NCBI GenBank assembly: GCA_947629585.1 | Contig: CANREH010000027.1 | Location: 1 to 33,578, forward strand | Length of the DNA stretch: 33,578 nt | Source of the DNA: an uncultured Lachnospiraceae bacterium | Lineage (GTDB): Bacteria; Bacillota; Clostridia; Lachnospirales; Lachnospiraceae | Reading direction: 5' to 3' | Shown: piece after piece, positions 17,641-27,103 of the stretch | Layout of the letters: every line of letters starts with the position of its first letter | Position numbering within the stretch: the first letter of the stretch is position 1 | Notes under the pieces: generated by a model | Told to the model about the DNA's origin: nothing | Seen by the model: the letters and a program-made list of their open reading frames with translations, nothing else | Databases searched by the model: none | Translations under genes and position numbers: made by a program

Positions 17641-17664
17641 ATGTGTCTTTTTGGGATAGCGTGA
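17641..17664 (+). CDS. possible 7-codon leader ORF ahead of aguB (MCLFGIA)
   Basis: ATG at 17641 follows a strong AAAGGAAAGG site at good distance and reads MCLFGIA, stopping with TGA one base before the aguB ATG. aguB itself has only a weak site inside this ORF. This layout would couple aguB translation to the leader. It may also be chance; no family evidence is possible at this size. Confidence 0.35.
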   Translation: MCLFGIA

Positions 17665-17665
17665 T

Positions 17666-18547
17666 ATGAGAAATGTAACAGTCTGCGCAGTACAGATGTC
17701 CTGCAATGGCAGCAGGGAAGAAAATATCAAAAAAGCGCAGGATATGGCAAAGGAAGCTGCCGGAAAAGGGGCGAATATAATTCTTCTGCCGGAATTGCTG
17801 GAAACGCCGTATTTTTGCCAGGAAAAGCGGTATGATTATTATTCCCTGGCGGCCCCGGTATCGGAAAACCCCGCTGTCCTTGCGTTTCAGGAAACGGCGA
17901 AGGAATGCCATGCGGTAATTCCTGTCAGCTTTTATGAAAAGGCAGGGACCTGCCTTTATAATTCTGTGGCAGTCCTTGACGCGGACGGAAGTATTTTAGG
18001 CGTTTACCGGAAAACGCACATCCCGGATGATCATTTTTATCAGGAAAAGTTCTATTTTACGCCGGGGAATACAGGCTTCCGCGTCTGGAAAACAGCCTTT
18101 GGCACTGTTGGCGTCGGGATCTGCTGGGATCAGTGGTTTCCGGAATCGGCAAGGTGCATGGCATTGCTGGGGGCGGAATTACTGTTTTATCCGACGGCAA
18201 TCGGTTCAGAGCCGATTTTATCCTGTGACAGTATGCCGCATTGGAGGCGCTGTATGCAGGGCCATGCGGCGGCGAATCTGATGCCTGTCATTGCGGCGAA
18301 CCGCATTGGGAAAGAAGAAGTGAAGCCCTGTGAAGAAAATAATTATCAGTCCTCAAGCCTGTTATTTTACGGTTCTTCTTTTATCGCGGATGAAACCGGA
18401 GGTATCGTCATGGATGGCTCCCGAGATCGGGAGGAAATCCTTCTGCACACCTTTGACCTGGAGGAAATTTATGAAATGAGGATGAGCTGGGGCGTTTTCC
18501 GCGACCGCAGGCCGGAACTTTATCAGATTATGGCAGGGATGGATTGA
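17666..18547 (+). CDS. aguB: N-carbamoylputrescine amidase
   Basis: Nitrilase-superfamily enzyme that splits N-carbamoylputrescine to putrescine, CO2 and ammonia, completing the agmatine route. 293 aa. The catalytic triad is Glu43 (LPELLETPYF), Lys116 (YRKTHIPD) and Cys153 (GICWDQWFPE). DQWFPEAR-like sequence after the cysteine is typical of the carbamoylputrescine branch. It lies 70 nt after aguA in the same direction, with a tiny ORF in between. A promoter for the next gene overlaps its stop. Confidence 0.95.
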   Translation: MRNVTVCAVQMSCNGSREENIKKAQDMAKEAAGKGANIILLPELLETPYFCQEKRYDYYSLAAPVSENPAVLAFQETAKECHAVIPVSFYEKAGTCLYNSVAVLDADGSILGVYRKTHIPDDHFYQEKFYFTPGNTGFRVWKTAFGTVGVGICWDQWFPESARCMALLGAELLFYPTAIGSEPILSCDSMPHWRRCMQGHAAANLMPVIAANRIGKEEVKPCEENNYQSSSLLFYGSSFIADETGGIVMDGSRDREEILLHTFDLEEIYEMRMSWGVFRDRRPELYQIMAGMD

Positions 18548-18572
18548 TTTTTGCCGGATAACATGTTATAAA
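18544..18572 (+). promoter_or_regulatory. promoter for the trpB2-type gene
   Basis: -35 TTGATT (18544-18549, overlapping the aguB stop) and -10 TATAAA (18567-18572) have a 17-nt spacer. Confidence 0.65.
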
Positions 18573-18606
18573 AGGGATAGGATTTTTTTAAGAGAGGAGA
18601 GTTTAC

Positions 18607-19995
18607 ATGAAACAGGATGGGAAGATTCCTTACAAAATTTATCTGGAAGAGAGCGAAATGCCGAAGGTATGGTATAACCTGCGCGCGGATATGAAAAATA
18701 AACCTGCGCCGTTATTAAACCCGGGGACATTAAAGCCGATGACATTTGAGGAATTACGGGGCGTGTTCTGCGATGACCTGGTAAGGCAGGAGCTTGACGA
18801 TACGACGGCATTTCTTGAGATTCCGGAGGAAATTCAGGGATTTTATAAAATGTACCGCCCGTCGCCATTAGTGCGCGCATACTGCCTGGAGGAAAAGCTG
18901 GGGACGCCGGCGAAGATTTATTACAAATTTGAAGGCAATAATACCAGCGGCAGCCACAAGTTAAATTCTGCGATTGCACAGGCTTATTATGCAAAGAAGC
19001 AGGGGCTTAAGGGCGTGACGACGGAGACCGGGGCAGGCCAGTGGGGAACGGCGCTTTCTATGGCGTGCGCTTATCTGGGGCTTGACTGTAAGGTTTACAT
19101 GGTGAAAGTTTCTTATGAGCAGAAGCCGTTCCGCCGGGAAGTTATGAGGACTTACGGGGCTTCGGTGACGCCGTCGCCGTCAGAAGACACCGAAGTGGGG
19201 CGCAAAATCCTTGCGGAGCATCCGGGAACGACAGGAAGCCTGGGATGCGCAATTTCAGAGGCCGTTGAGGTGGCGACAACAAATGAGGGCTATCGTTATG
19301 TTCTGGGAAGCGTATTAAACCAGGTGCTTCTTCATCAGTCGGTCATCGGTCTGGAATCCAAGACCGCTATGGATAAATATGGAATTACGCCGGATATCAT
19401 CATTGGCTGCGCAGGCGGCGGCTCCAATCTTGGCGGGCTGATTGCGCCGTTTATGGGCGAAAAGCTCCGCGGGGAAAAGGATTACCGCATTATCGCCGTA
19501 GAACCGGCCTCCTGCCCAAGCTTTACCAGAGGAAAATTTGCTTATGATTTCTGCGATACCGGAATGATCTGCCCGCTTGCGAAAATGTATACGCTGGGCA
19601 GCGGCTTTATTCCTTCTCCGAACCATGCAGGGGGACTCAGGTTCCACGGTATGAGTTCCGTGCTTTCCCAGCTTTACCATGACGGGCTGATGGAAGCTGT
19701 GGCGGTAGAGCAGACATCCGTATTTGAGGCGGCAGAAATGTTCGCCAGAGTGGAAGGCATCCTTCCGGCGCCGGAAAGCTCCCATGCCATCCGCGTGGCG
19801 ATTGACGAGGCGCTGAAATGTAAAGAAACCGGAGAGGAAAAGACTATCTTCTTCGGCCTTACGGGAACCGGGTATTTTGATATGGTAGCTTATGAAAAAT
19901 TCCATAACGGGGAAATGAGCGATCACATCCCGACCGATGAAGAACTGCAGGCCGGGTTTAACGGAATCCCGAAATTCCCGGGGAATGAAATTTAA
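18607..19995 (+). CDS. TrpB2-type tryptophan synthase beta-like PLP enzyme
   Basis: Fold type II PLP enzyme, 462 aa. The long N-terminal extension (YNLRADMKNKPAPLLNPGT) marks the TrpB2 branch rather than classical TrpB. The PLP lysine is K118 in SGSHKLNSA. ETGAGQWGTALS, the phosphate-binding CAGGGSNLGG and LRFHGMSS are present. TrpB2 enzymes can join indole and serine to tryptophan, but typically lack a full TrpA interface. No trpA or other trp gene is near, and it has its own promoter and terminator, so indole salvage or a serine deaminase-like side role is as likely as biosynthesis. Starts behind AGAGGAGAG. Confidence 0.9.
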   Translation: MKQDGKIPYKIYLEESEMPKVWYNLRADMKNKPAPLLNPGTLKPMTFEELRGVFCDDLVRQELDDTTAFLEIPEEIQGFYKMYRPSPLVRAYCLEEKLGTPAKIYYKFEGNNTSGSHKLNSAIAQAYYAKKQGLKGVTTETGAGQWGTALSMACAYLGLDCKVYMVKVSYEQKPFRREVMRTYGASVTPSPSEDTEVGRKILAEHPGTTGSLGCAISEAVEVATTNEGYRYVLGSVLNQVLLHQSVIGLESKTAMDKYGITPDIIIGCAGGGSNLGGLIAPFMGEKLRGEKDYRIIAVEPASCPSFTRGKFAYDFCDTGMICPLAKMYTLGSGFIPSPNHAGGLRFHGMSSVLSQLYHDGLMEAVAVEQTSVFEAAEMFARVEGILPAPESSHAIRVAIDEALKCKETGEEKTIFFGLTGTGYFDMVAYEKFHNGEMSDHIPTDEELQAGFNGIPKFPGNEI

Positions 19996-20017
19996 AATAT
20001 AAAAATGTCACCGTCAG

Positions 20018-20051
20018 GGAGAGAACGGAGTTTTGTTCTCTCCTTATTTTT
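20018..20051 (+). terminator. intrinsic terminator after the trpB2-type gene
   Basis: GGAGAGAAC (20018-20026) pairs perfectly with GTTCTCTCC (20035-20043) and is followed by TTATTTTT. Confidence 0.9.
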
Positions 20052-20095
20052 AAGGGAAAACAGGAAATACATTATACTTTGATGAAAAAGGGAGC

Positions 20096-20124
20096 TTGAA
20101 TTTAACGCAGTATCGTGATAGAAT
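20096..20124 (+). promoter_or_regulatory. promoter for the ATPase/TerB/helicase cassette
   Basis: -35 TTGAAT (20096-20101) and -10 TAGAAT (20119-20124) have a 17-nt spacer. The first gene starts 40 nt later behind GAGGAGGGG. Confidence 0.7.
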
Positions 20125-20163
20125 TTCTTTAAGAATCGAACAAACATTTGAGGAGGGGAAGGA

Positions 20164-21834
20164 ATGAAGAAGCTGCCAGTAGGTATGGATAATTTTGAAA
20201 ATGTTATCAGGCAAGATTATTATTATCTGGACAAGACAGATTTTATCAGAGAACTATTGGAAACGCATGGCTTTGTGAATTTGTTTACCCGTCCTCGCCG
20301 TTTTGGAAAAACTTTAAATATGAGTATGCTGAAGGCGTTTTTTGAGATAGGAACGGATCGCTCCCTGTTTGATGGATTGAGCATCAGCGGGGAAAGAGAA
20401 TTGTGTGAGCATTACCAGGGAAACTATCCGGTTATTTTTCTTTCCCTGAAAAACATAGAGGGAGAAAATTTCCAAAAGGCGTATGATAAACTGGCAGCTC
20501 TCCTTGCTGACGAATGTATCCGGTTGTCTTTTCTTTTGGAAAGTGAGAAAACAGAGGAAGGAAACCGGAGGATATTCCGGCGGCTGATGGACAGAAAAGG
20601 GGATGAAGCCGACCTTCAGAGATCTTTGATAATTTTGATGCGTATGCTGCGGGCTTATTATGGAAAGCAGGTCATTTTATTGATTGATGAATATGATGTT
20701 CCTTTGGAGAAAGCTGACAGCAGGGGATATTACGATCAGATGGCTGACTTTATCAGGGGATTTTTGGGGAACGCTTTAAAGACAAGCCCGGATTTGTATT
20801 TTGCGGTTTTGACAGGATGTCTTAGAATCAGCCAGGAAAGTGTATTTACGGGACTCAATAATTTTAAAGTTCATTCTGTTTCCGGTGCAAGATATGGGGA
20901 GTATTTTGGGTTTACCGATTCGGAAGTCGTGCAGTTACTGCAGAATTACGGGCTTTCGGCAGTTTATGAGAAAGTAAAGAAATGGTATGATGGTTATCGG
21001 TTTGGCAGCATAGATGTCTACTGCCCGTGGGATGTCATTAATTATGTTGATGATGTTTTGGCAGATCCGGGGATAGAGCCGAAGCTGTACTGGATCAATG
21101 TCAGCTCTAATGATCTTGTGAGGCGGTTTATTGATTTGGCAGACGGCAGGACAAGGGAGGAAATTGAAAAGCTGATATCTTTTGATCTGGTTTATAAAAA
21201 AATATCGGAAAATCTGACTTATGGGGAGGTTGGTAAAAAAATTGAAAATTTATGGAGTATTTTGTATTTAACAGGATATTTGACCGTTGACATACGCAAA
21301 AAAGCAATGGACCGGGGATATGTGTATTTAAAAATTCCAAACAGAGAGGTCAGGGAAATTTTTATTGAAAAAATAAGAGAATGGTTTTCAGAAAAAGCAG
21401 AAAAAAATAAAAAGGATCTTTTAGAATTATATCATGCTTTTAAAGAAGGAAATGCTCAGGAGGCGGAGAACTGTCTGGGAAAGCAGCTCCGATCAACCAT
21501 CAGCTATTATGGCAGCTATGAGGGGTTTTATCATGGTTTTTTACTTGGGCTCCTGATTTGGTGGGAGGACTGGACAGCGTTATCAAACAGGGAAAATGGA
21601 GAGGGAAGAAGCGATATTCAGTTAAAATGCAGCGATGGCATTCATGGAATTATCATAGAAGTAAAAAAAGCAGGCAGCAGAAAAGAATTGCAAAGCAGCA
21701 GCAAAGCCGCTTTGAAGCAGATAAAGGAGAAAAAATATGCAGATGCTTTAGTGGATAATGGTTTTATGGATATTTTAATCTATGGGATTTCTTTTTACAA
21801 AAAAAGCTGCTGTGTACAGGTGGACAGGATATGA
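20164..21834 (+). CDS. AAA-ATPase-like protein with C-terminal PD-(D/E)XK nuclease-type domain
   Basis: 556 aa. The N-terminal part opens with LPVGMDNFENVI, YYLDKTDFI and a P-loop-like RPRRFGKTLNMSML (K49, T50). A Walker B stretch is LLIDEYDVPL (D175, E176). Then comes the YDGYRFG block typical of this family. The C-terminal part (about 395-550) ends with a PD-(D/E)XK pattern, D484 then E499-V-K501. Such genes are often present in many copies in gut Firmicutes and Bacteroidetes; their role is not established. The next ORF starts inside its stop (ATGA), so it appears to be expressed with the TerB-domain protein. It is more AT-rich than the flanking metabolic genes, which hints at separate ancestry. 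Confidence 0.85.
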   Translation: MKKLPVGMDNFENVIRQDYYYLDKTDFIRELLETHGFVNLFTRPRRFGKTLNMSMLKAFFEIGTDRSLFDGLSISGERELCEHYQGNYPVIFLSLKNIEGENFQKAYDKLAALLADECIRLSFLLESEKTEEGNRRIFRRLMDRKGDEADLQRSLIILMRMLRAYYGKQVILLIDEYDVPLEKADSRGYYDQMADFIRGFLGNALKTSPDLYFAVLTGCLRISQESVFTGLNNFKVHSVSGARYGEYFGFTDSEVVQLLQNYGLSAVYEKVKKWYDGYRFGSIDVYCPWDVINYVDDVLADPGIEPKLYWINVSSNDLVRRFIDLADGRTREEIEKLISFDLVYKKISENLTYGEVGKKIENLWSILYLTGYLTVDIRKKAMDRGYVYLKIPNREVREIFIEKIREWFSEKAEKNKKDLLELYHAFKEGNAQEAENCLGKQLRSTISYYGSYEGFYHGFLLGLLIWWEDWTALSNRENGEGRSDIQLKCSDGIHGIIIEVKKAGSRKELQSSSKAALKQIKEKKYADALVDNGFMDILIYGISFYKKSCCVQVDRI

Positions 21835-23474
21835 GTGAAGAATATTATGAAATCGAATATGATTCCTCCCCTTTTCCAGGCGTGGGAAAGTTTGTATTAA
21901 AAGCACAGAAAATAAAGCCGGAGCCAAAGGATGAGATCCGGACGCTTTTTGAACGTATGCGGAAAATTGCAAGGGATATCCGCGGCTCGTACTATGGAAA
22001 ATCAAATTTTTACAATAAAAAAGTGAGGGAGGAAAATTCTAAAATTTTTTATAAACAGGGAATGTTTATGAAGGATTTTGAGGATCATTATGAAGAAACG
22101 GTTCCGTATTCCGAGTATTTCCCGTGTTACCAGATGATGGGATACGGGCAGTTACGGACATATTTTACCTGGCGGACAAAGGTGCGGAAAGGAGTGGTGG
22201 AATCCGTCCCGGTTTCCTATGGATATTTATATATTTATGAGCTGTTAAATAATATCGGCGTTTCCGATCCGCAGGAGGGCTTGGAACAGTTATTGTGTTT
22301 ATGGAAAAAATTTCGGGAATATGAACCGTCTATGGACAAATATCTCCTGAAATGGGTAAAGGATTACCATATTTATTATGATCTGTCTTTTCCGGATTTT
22401 ATAAAAGAACAGAATTTATCGGATCAATATCCGGATATCCTGGGCGGGGAAACTATGTTTTCGATGCTTTGTGCCATGTCAAAGTATGATATCAGAAAAT
22501 CCCGTTTTTATACCGGGGACAGAAAAGAATTGATAGAGAATTGTTTTTTATTTCTGATGGACAGGCTGAATTTATTATTTTCAGAACATGGACTGGATCT
22601 GCGGGAATTTTTATTTCCTGACACGAGGGCAAGGCGCTTATGGACGCCGTTTCAGAATGCGCTTTTTTATCCGTGGCGGCAGCAGCGCGACCGCAGGGTG
22701 GTTTTTTCGGAAAAGGAGATTTATGTATGCAGCGATAACCGCTGGATGGTTCAGGATTATTTTGAAACCGCCGCAGGAAAGCAGATGATCGGTTATTTTT
22801 TAAAAAAAATGGAATCTGTTTTGAGGCAGGCTGTGCATTATCAATATAAAATCACGGCAAAGCTGGAAATGATAGATCCTGTTATAATAAAAGAATGTAC
22901 GGATGCCGGAATTTTCCTGGAAGAAAGCGTTGCAGGGTTTGTGATGGAATATTACCGGGAAGCGACAAAGATTGTGGTTTCCGTGGATCAGCACGCTTTG
23001 GAAAAAATACGCAGGGAAGCACTGTCCACGCAGGAGAAGCTGCTTGTGCCGGAGGAAGGACAGAAAGAAATATTCAGAGGAAGTTTTTCTTATGAGCATG
23101 GACATAGTGAATTGGAACCGCAAAAAAGCCCGAAAAGCCCGCTAAAAACAGCAGAGAAAAAATTCATATTAAAAGAACCACTGACAGAGAAGATGCCGGA
23201 GGCTGAAAATGCTGGACCTGGGAATACGCAGGAAGAAGATCCCTGGAGGGAATTAAAACAGGCGCTGACGCAGACGGAACAGGAAGCGTTAAAAATAATT
23301 GTAAAAGATATTTCCGCTATCCGGGCGTTCGCGGATACGCACAGTGTTATGCTGGAGGTTTTGTTGGACGGGATGAATGAAAAAGCGGCGGATATTATCG
23401 GGGACAGTATTTTGGATGAGGAAGGCATGGTATACGGGGATTATATAGAACAAGTAAAGGAAATGATGGGATAA
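21831..23474 (+). CDS. TerB-N/TerB-C domain protein
   Basis: 547 aa, no membrane segment. Residues about 15-230 look like a TerB-N module (YFPCYQMMGYGQLRTYFTWR; YGYLYIYELLNNIGV, with P-x-SYGYLYIYELLN typical). The C-terminal about 100 residues (WRELKQALTQTEQEALKIIV through IIGDSILDEEGMVYGDYIEQ) resemble TerB-C. A charged, probably flexible segment (about 400-460) joins them. TerB-type domains are named after tellurite-resistance operons, but these larger proteins occur with ATPases and helicases and are thought to act in DNA or stress processing. It overlaps the upstream gene by 4 nt and the downstream ATPase by one base (TAATG), so all three are probably translated together. Confidence 0.75.
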   Translation: MSEEYYEIEYDSSPFPGVGKFVLKAQKIKPEPKDEIRTLFERMRKIARDIRGSYYGKSNFYNKKVREENSKIFYKQGMFMKDFEDHYEETVPYSEYFPCYQMMGYGQLRTYFTWRTKVRKGVVESVPVSYGYLYIYELLNNIGVSDPQEGLEQLLCLWKKFREYEPSMDKYLLKWVKDYHIYYDLSFPDFIKEQNLSDQYPDILGGETMFSMLCAMSKYDIRKSRFYTGDRKELIENCFLFLMDRLNLLFSEHGLDLREFLFPDTRARRLWTPFQNALFYPWRQQRDRRVVFSEKEIYVCSDNRWMVQDYFETAAGKQMIGYFLKKMESVLRQAVHYQYKITAKLEMIDPVIIKECTDAGIFLEESVAGFVMEYYREATKIVVSVDQHALEKIRREALSTQEKLLVPEEGQKEIFRGSFSYEHGHSELEPQKSPKSPLKTAEKKFILKEPLTEKMPEAENAGPGNTQEEDPWRELKQALTQTEQEALKIIVKDISAIRAFADTHSVMLEVLLDGMNEKAADIIGDSILDEEGMVYGDYIEQVKEMMG

Positions 23475-24787
23475 TGGGAAAACAGGTGCCTGCAAGAATT
23501 GCGAATATTTTAATCAATGCGTTAAAAGGCGGCGTTGTGCCCAGGACGGGGCTGGAATATATTACGGTCGGGCGCGCGCAGGAAATTGACGCAATTTTAC
23601 ATGATGTTGAGATGATTGGGGAAGGAGGCGCATCGTTCCGCTTTATTGTGGGAAAATACGGGAGCGGGAAAAGCTTCCTGCTCCAGACGATCCGGAATTA
23701 TGCGGCGGCGAAAGGCTTTGCGGTGGCGGACGCGGATCTTTCCCCGGAGCGGCGGTTTGCCGGGACAAAGGGGCAGGGACTGGCGACATATAAGGAATTA
23801 ATGAAAAATCTTTCCACGAAATCCAAGCCGGACGGCGGCGCGCTGCCCCTTATTTTGGAAAAATGGATTTCCGGCATCCAGTCGGCGGTAAAAATACAGA
23901 CAAATGCGGAAGGGGAAGAATTGAATGCCCTGACGGAAAAGCAGATTTATGCCGTTGCCGGTTCCCTGGAGGGGTTAGTCAATGGTTTTGAATTTGCGAA
24001 AGCGGTAGCCCTTTACTGGAAGGCATACCGGGAAGACGATACCGCGATGAAATCCAATGTCTTAAAATGGTTCCGGGGAGAGTACGGGACGAAAAAAGAA
24101 GCCAAAGCCGATTTGGGAATCAATGTGATTGCGACGGATGAAACCTGGTATGATTTCTTAAAGATTTTTGCGGTATTTCTTGTCGGCGCGGGATATCGGG
24201 GATTGTTAGTTATTGTGGATGAACTGGTTAATATTTATAAAATCCCCAATTCCATTACAAGGGCAAATAATTATGAAAAAATCCTGACCATGTATAATGA
24301 TGTCTTACAGGGAAAAGCACAGCATATCGGATTTTTAATGGGTGGCACGCCCCAGTGTATCGAAGACAGGTACCGGGGAGTATTCAGTTATGAGGCGCTC
24401 CGTTCCCGTCTGGCGGAAGGGCATTTTTCCACGGCAGACGTAAAAGATATGTCTGCGCCGATGATACGGCTTTCTATGCTGACGCAGGAGGAGATGTATA
24501 TCCTGATAGAAAAGCTGCTTTCTATCCATGCGCAGCTTTACCGCTATGAACCGATGCTGTCCGAGGAGGATTTATTGTATTTTCTTACAGTGGAATATAA
24601 CCGGGTTGGCGCCAAGACGCATATTACCCCGCGGGAAATTATCCGTGATTTTATTGAAGTATTAAATATCCTGTATCAGAACCCGCAGAAAAGCGTTGCA
24701 CAATTATTGGGGGACAACAGCTTTGCGCTGGCAAAAGGCGGCCTGGAGGAAGAGGTCAGCGACGAATTTTCCGAATTTGAGGTATGA
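23474..24787 (+). CDS. BrxD-like (DUF2791) P-loop ATPase
   Basis: 437 aa. The start VPARIANILINALKGGVVPRTGLEYITVGR is typical of the DUF2791/BrxD ATPases. Walker A is VGKYGSGKSF with K66. Walker B is LLVIVDELVNIYK with D249 and E250. GGTPQCIEDRYRG and a C-terminal winged-helix-like ITPREIIRDFIEVLN follow. In BREX type 2 systems BrxD is coded next to the helicase BrxHI, and a helicase of that kind follows here after 43 nt. No other BREX core gene is nearby. It likely loads or powers the helicase; that is inferred from the family pairing. Confidence 0.85.
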   Translation: MGKQVPARIANILINALKGGVVPRTGLEYITVGRAQEIDAILHDVEMIGEGGASFRFIVGKYGSGKSFLLQTIRNYAAAKGFAVADADLSPERRFAGTKGQGLATYKELMKNLSTKSKPDGGALPLILEKWISGIQSAVKIQTNAEGEELNALTEKQIYAVAGSLEGLVNGFEFAKAVALYWKAYREDDTAMKSNVLKWFRGEYGTKKEAKADLGINVIATDETWYDFLKIFAVFLVGAGYRGLLVIVDELVNIYKIPNSITRANNYEKILTMYNDVLQGKAQHIGFLMGGTPQCIEDRYRGVFSYEALRSRLAEGHFSTADVKDMSAPMIRLSMLTQEEMYILIEKLLSIHAQLYRYEPMLSEEDLLYFLTVEYNRVGAKTHITPREIIRDFIEVLNILYQNPQKSVAQLLGDNSFALAKGGLEEEVSDEFSEFEV

Positions 24788-24830
24788 GCTGAACATAATA
24801 AAAATAAAAAAAGGAAAAATGGTGTAAAAT

Positions 24831-27053
24831 ATGGATATTTTCGGGCGTCTGGCGCCGTTTATTCAGGAGTTTATTTACCGGAACGGATGGGAAGAACTGC
24901 GCCCTAACCAGGTGGCGGCATGTGAGGTGATTTTTGACAGCGACGATAATCTTTTATTGTCTTCGGGCACGGCGAGCGGAAAGACCGAGGCGGCGTTTCT
25001 TCCGGTGCTTACCGAGCTTTACCATCATCTTTCGGCTTCGGTCGGCGTTTTGTATATTTCCCCGTTAAAGGCGCTGATTAACGATCAGTTCAAGCGTCTG
25101 GAGCAGCTTCTTTTAGATTCCAATATCCCGGTCACAAAATGGCATGGGGACGCTTCTGAGGTGAAAAAGAACCGGCTGATCAAACATCCGGAAGGCATTC
25201 TGCAGATTACGCCGGAATCCCTGGAAAGCCTTTTAACGAATAAACGGGGAGCGTGTCTTTCCCTGTTTTCCGATCTGCGGTTTGTCATTATCGACGAGGT
25301 ACATTCGTTTATGAGGGATGTAAGGGGAATCCAGCTTCTCTGTGTCTTAGAAAGGCTGAAAAAGCTGACCGGGGTGAATCCCAGAAGAATCGGGCTGTCC
25401 GCCACGCTGGGCGAGCTTTCGCCAGCGGAAGCCTGGTTAAATACGGGTACGGGGAGAAAATGCAGTTCCCCGGTGGCACAGGAAGGGAAAAAGCGCATCC
25501 GGCTGTATGTGGAGCGTTTTTTAAACCCTGCGGATGATTATGCGAAATTTAAGGAAAACAGGGAAAATACGGAATACGGTTCCGGCAGCGGAACCGGAAT
25601 CGGAGACAGGGCGTGTTACGAGTATTTGTTCCGGGAAACGCTGGATAAAAAAACAATTATTTTTACGAACAGCAGGGAAGAGACAGAATTTGTCATGGCG
25701 AACTTACGGCAGATTGCGCTGAAAAAGAAAGCGCCGGATGTTTACCGGGTGCATCATGGAAATGTTTCCGCGCTTCTGCGGGAAAATACGGAAGATGAAA
25801 TGAAGTCGGAAAATGAAAAAATCGTGACGGGCGCTACGGTTACGCTGGAGCTTGGCATTGATATCGGCTCGTTGGATCAGGTGGTTCAAATCGGCGCTCC
25901 AGCAAGCGTTTCCAGCTTTGCGCAGCGGCTCGGACGATGCGGGCGCCGCGGGCAGGTGCCGCAGATCCTGTTTGTTTTTACAGAAAGTATGCAGGTTCAT
26001 TCTGCGGATATTTTAGGTCCGATTAACTGGAGCTTTCTTCGGCTGATTGGTATTATAGAGCTGTATTTAAAAGAGCATTGGATAGAGCCGATACCGCCGC
26101 AGAACCATGCGTATCAGCTTTTGTACCACCAGACCATGAGCTGTTTAAAAAGCAGCGGGGAGCTTTCCCCGGCGGGGCTTGCGCAGTCTGTACTTACGCT
26201 GGAAAGCTTCCGGTATATTTCACAGGAAGATTATAAAAAATTATTAAGGCATTTACTGGAGACAGAGCAGCTGGAACGAACGGAGCGGGGCGGGCTGATC
26301 ATTGGGCGCGCCGGGGAAAAGGTGGTGAACAGTTATAAATTCCTGACCGTATTTCTTGCGCCGGAATATTTCCTGGTGAAAGAAGAAAATAAAACGATCG
26401 GCACGGTGGATAAAATTTATCCCGTCGGGGTCAGGTTCGCCTTGGCAGGGCTGTCCTGGGAAACGGTGGACGTCAATGTAAAATCCAAAGTGATTTTTGT
26501 AAAAAAAGTGCCGGGGATTTCTGTTGTGGACTGGGATGTGGATTTTCATGTGGAAATCCATACGGTGCTCGTGCGCAGAATCCGCAGTATCCTGAAAGGA
26601 AAGGAAAGTTATCCTTATTTAAGTGAAAGCTGTAAGGAGCGCCTTGAGGAAATCCGTTATATCGCGGGAAACAGCGGGATTCTCGATGCGCTGGTTACGC
26701 CGTTATCCGATAAAAAATATGCGGTATTCCCCTGGGTGGGGACACGCCAGTTAACTACGCTCCACTATCTTTTATCAGGGCAGGGGATAAAAAACAAAAT
26801 TCCGTTCCATTTAAGCATTTATCTTGAAGTATTTTTTGGTGGGACAGCGAAAGAGCTGGAGCGGATCATAGAAAATATCCTTGCATCCAATCCGGATTTA
26901 TACAGCCTGCCTCTGCCGGAGAAAACGCAGATAGAAGGAAAATATAATGAATTTATCCCGCCAGAGCTTCTGCGGAAACAGTTTATTGAAGATTACCTTG
27001 ATTTTGAAGGATTAAAAAGGGATATGCTGTGGACATTGTGTCAGAATAAGTAA
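24831..27053 (+). CDS. Lhr/BrxHI-like DEVH-box helicase
   Basis: 740 aa superfamily 2 helicase. Motifs in order: Q-like RPNQVAA; motif I SGTASGKTE with K51; Ia ISPLKALINDQ; Ib TPESLESLL; II DEVH at 155-158; III LSATLG; IV IIFTNSREETEF; V TLELGIDIG; VI QRLGRCGRRGQ. The C-terminal half, with YKFLTVFLAPEYFLV and an Lhr-core-like region, fits the Lhr/BrxHI branch, which translocates on single-stranded DNA. There is no nuclease domain and no zinc cluster. The ribosome binding site before the ATG at 24831 is weak (AAAGGAAAAA, some distance away), unlike its neighbours. Confidence 0.88.
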   Translation: MDIFGRLAPFIQEFIYRNGWEELRPNQVAACEVIFDSDDNLLLSSGTASGKTEAAFLPVLTELYHHLSASVGVLYISPLKALINDQFKRLEQLLLDSNIPVTKWHGDASEVKKNRLIKHPEGILQITPESLESLLTNKRGACLSLFSDLRFVIIDEVHSFMRDVRGIQLLCVLERLKKLTGVNPRRIGLSATLGELSPAEAWLNTGTGRKCSSPVAQEGKKRIRLYVERFLNPADDYAKFKENRENTEYGSGSGTGIGDRACYEYLFRETLDKKTIIFTNSREETEFVMANLRQIALKKKAPDVYRVHHGNVSALLRENTEDEMKSENEKIVTGATVTLELGIDIGSLDQVVQIGAPASVSSFAQRLGRCGRRGQVPQILFVFTESMQVHSADILGPINWSFLRLIGIIELYLKEHWIEPIPPQNHAYQLLYHQTMSCLKSSGELSPAGLAQSVLTLESFRYISQEDYKKLLRHLLETEQLERTERGGLIIGRAGEKVVNSYKFLTVFLAPEYFLVKEENKTIGTVDKIYPVGVRFALAGLSWETVDVNVKSKVIFVKKVPGISVVDWDVDFHVEIHTVLVRRIRSILKGKESYPYLSESCKERLEEIRYIAGNSGILDALVTPLSDKKYAVFPWVGTRQLTTLHYLLSGQGIKNKIPFHLSIYLEVFFGGTAKELERIIENILASNPDLYSLPLPEKTQIEGKYNEFIPPELLRKQFIEDYLDFEGLKRDMLWTLCQNK

Positions 27054-27103
27054 CATTTTTTTATGAATGCTATGCAAAAAAAGAAAGGAAAAGGTTAAAA
27101 AAT

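Noticed and set aside
21831-23474. Tellurite-resistance gene
   Set aside because: The TerB name comes from ter operons, but TerC, TerD or TerZ-type genes are absent and the neighbours are an ATPase and a helicase. Metal resistance is not supported.
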